A stretch of 6,898 nucleotides of DNA from an uncultured Eubacteriales bacterium (GTDB lineage Bacteria > Bacillota > Clostridia > Oscillospirales > Oscillospiraceae): assembly GCA_900548795.1 (NCBI GenBank), contig URLT01000089.1:1-6898 (forward strand). The letters run 5' to 3'. Below the pieces are notes generated by a model. That model saw only the letters and a program-made list of their open reading frames with translations, was not told the origin of the DNA and searched no databases. Below are positions 5,584-6,898 of this stretch, one piece after another (positions within the stretch are counted from its first letter, which is position 1; each line of letters opens with the position of its first letter). The translations under genes and the position numbers were made by a program.

Positions 5584-6898
5584 ATGAAAAAACCGATTGT
5601 TCTGATTATTATGGACGGCGTCGGCAAGGGTGACGGCGGCAGTGGCGACGCAGTCGCGGTCGCGAAGACCCCGACGCTCGATCATCTGCTTGCCACCTGC
5701 CCGCACACCTGGCTCAAGGCACACGGGACGGCCGTCGGTCTGCCCACCGACGACGACATGGGCAACTCCGAGGTCGGCCACAACGCGCTGGGCTGCGGCC
5801 AGATCTATTCGCAGGGCGCCAAGCTCGTCAGCGAGTCGATCGAAAACGGCAAGCTTTTTGAATCCGCCACGTGGAAGGCGCTGGTCGCCAACTGCGTCGG
5901 CACCGGCCGCGCGTTCCACTTCCTCGGCCTGCTGTCCGACGGCAACGTCCACAGCAACATCTCGCATCTGTTCGCTCTGCTGCGCCATGCGCACGCCGAG
6001 GGCGTCAAGCGCGCCTATTGCCACATCCTGCTCGACGGCCGCGACGTCCCGGCCACGAGCGCGCTGGACTACGTCCGGCAGCTCGAGGACGTGCTGGCCG
6101 AGCTGCGCAAGGACGGCTGCGACTACCGCATCGCCTCCGGCGGCGGCAGAATGCAGATCACCATGGATCGCTACGAGGCCAACTGGAAGATGGTCGAGGA
6201 CGGCTGGCACACCCATGTGCAGGGGCTCGGCCGTCAGTTCCCGAGCGCCGAGGAGGCCATTGAGACCTACCGCAAGGAGCTGGGCTGCATCGATCAGGAT
6301 CTGCCCGCCTTCGTCGTGGCCGAGAACGGCGAGCCGGTCGCGCGCATTGCCAACGGCGACTCGGTCGTGCTCTTCAACTTCCGCGGCGACCGCGCGCAGG
6401 AGATCTCCCTCGCCTTCGACCGCAAGGACTTCGACAAGTTCGACCGCGGCGACTACACCGGCGTGCTCTATGCAGGTATGCTGGAATATGACGGCGACCT
6501 CAAGATCCCGACGCGCTATCTTGTCGAGCCGCCCGTCATCCGCAACACCCTGACCGAGCTTTGCTGCGCCAACGGCATCCGCGAATATGCCCTGTCCGAG
6601 ACGCAGAAATACGGCCACGTCACCTATTTCTGGAACGGCAACCGCTCCGGCAAGGTCGACGAAGCCCTCGAGACGTATGACGAGATTCCCTCGGACGTCA
6701 TCCCCTTTGAGCAGGCTCCGGCGATGAAATCCGTCGAGATCGCCGACCACATGATCGCGGCGATGGAGAGCAGAAAATACGATTTCCTGCGCTGCAACTT
6801 CCCGAACGGCGACATGGTCGGCCACACCGGCGTGATGTCGGCGGTCGTGACGGCCATGGAGTGCGTCGACACCGGCGTGCGCCGCATTCTCGAGGCGG
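5584..6898 (+). CDS. gpmI: 2,3-bisphosphoglycerate-independent phosphoglycerate mutase, 5' part
   Basis: The frame is open from ATG 5584 to the window edge: 438 codons of an enzyme normally about 510-560 residues long, so the C-terminal end is missing. It interconverts 3- and 2-phosphoglycerate in glycolysis and gluconeogenesis, using two metal ions (often Mn) and a phosphoserine. Visible active-site landmarks are MDG with D11, DDDMGNSEVGH with the phosphoryl-accepting Ser62, HSNISHL at H123, DGRDVP (151-156), FNFRGDRAQ (264-272), KYGHVTYFWNG (342-352) and NGDMVGHTG with metal ligands D410 and H414. The remaining Asp-His and His ligands would lie just past the window. The phrases HGTAVGLPTDDDMGNSEVGHNALG, IYSQGAKLV and ASGGGRMQITMDRYEANW match the plant/trypanosomatid type rather than the Bacillus type, as I recall those sequences. 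ATG 5584 follows GGAGG by ten bases and gives the expected MKKPIVLIIMDG start. Confidence 0.95.
   Translation, partial: MKKPIVLIIMDGVGKGDGGSGDAVAVAKTPTLDHLLATCPHTWLKAHGTAVGLPTDDDMGNSEVGHNALGCGQIYSQGAKLVSESIENGKLFESATWKALVANCVGTGRAFHFLGLLSDGNVHSNISHLFALLRHAHAEGVKRAYCHILLDGRDVPATSALDYVRQLEDVLAELRKDGCDYRIASGGGRMQITMDRYEANWKMVEDGWHTHVQGLGRQFPSAEEAIETYRKELGCIDQDLPAFVVAENGEPVARIANGDSVVLFNFRGDRAQEISLAFDRKDFDKFDRGDYTGVLYAGMLEYDGDLKIPTRYLVEPPVIRNTLTELCCANGIREYALSETQKYGHVTYFWNGNRSGKVDEALETYDEIPSDVIPFEQAPAMKSVEIADHMIAAMESRKYDFLRCNFPNGDMVGHTGVMSAVVTAMECVDTGVRRILEA

Noticed and set aside
5630..6553. 307-residue plus-strand open frame inside gpmI
   Set aside because: Ser/Arg/Ala/Thr-rich out-of-frame shadow of gpmI.
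5557..6825. 422-residue minus-strand open frame opposite gpmI
   Set aside because: It is an antisense shadow of a clearly recognised enzyme; Val/Ala/Asp-rich low-information sequence with no domain.

Overview
The window looks like a chromosomal segment of a high-GC Clostridia bacterium, most plausibly Oscillospiraceae/Ruminococcaceae. The coding sequence is strongly GC-rich with G/C at third codon positions. Promoter and terminator spacers are AT-rich, with Gram-positive-style sigma-A promoters and GGAGG ribosome binding sites. The protein types also fit: an ECF transporter S component beside a DUF4430 protein, a CsaB-type pyruvyl transferase and a DUF4330 protein. This placement is inference from sequence character and protein families; no database search was possible.

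Layout. (1) Positions 1-873, plus strand: the 3' end of a DUF4430 (transcobalamin C-terminal-like) protein overlaps by 20 nt an ECF-type S component membrane protein, probably a two-gene cofactor-uptake unit. (2) 872-1045: a hairpin-dense spacer between convergent genes, with terminators for both directions. (3) 1046-3250, minus strand: a 734-residue fusion of a GT4 glycosyltransferase and a CsaB-like polysaccharide pyruvyl transferase. (4) 3251-3361: a divergent promoter region whose two sigma-A-like promoters overlap in their -10 elements, with a 7-bp inverted repeat touching the rightward -35. (5) 3362-3816, plus strand: a DUF4330 single-pass membrane protein gene split by an apparent one-base frameshift. 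(6) 3813-5393, plus strand, ATGA-coupled: an O-antigen ligase/polymerase-like (Wzy_C) multi-pass membrane protein with an unusual N-terminal extension. (7) 5394-5583: a strong intrinsic terminator, then a new promoter. (8) 5584 to the window end, plus strand: the first 438 codons of a cofactor-independent phosphoglycerate mutase (gpmI), resembling the plant/trypanosomatid type.

How the genes may work together. The central block (GT4-CsaB, DUF4330, O-antigen ligase-like) looks like a cell-surface glycopolymer module. The fusion could add a sugar and a pyruvate ketal to a wall polymer repeat on the cytoplasmic side, and the Wzy/WaaL-like protein could polymerise or ligate lipid-linked glycan outside. 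DUF4330 is a membrane-anchored accessory of unknown function. The left pair (vitamin or cofactor uptake) and gpmI (glycolysis) appear to be independent neighbours separated by terminators. I see no phage, CRISPR, IS or RNA gene. The points most worth a second look are the DUF4330 frameshift with its stop-start overlap, the overlapping divergent promoters, the bifunctional fusion and the hairpin-rich convergent spacer.
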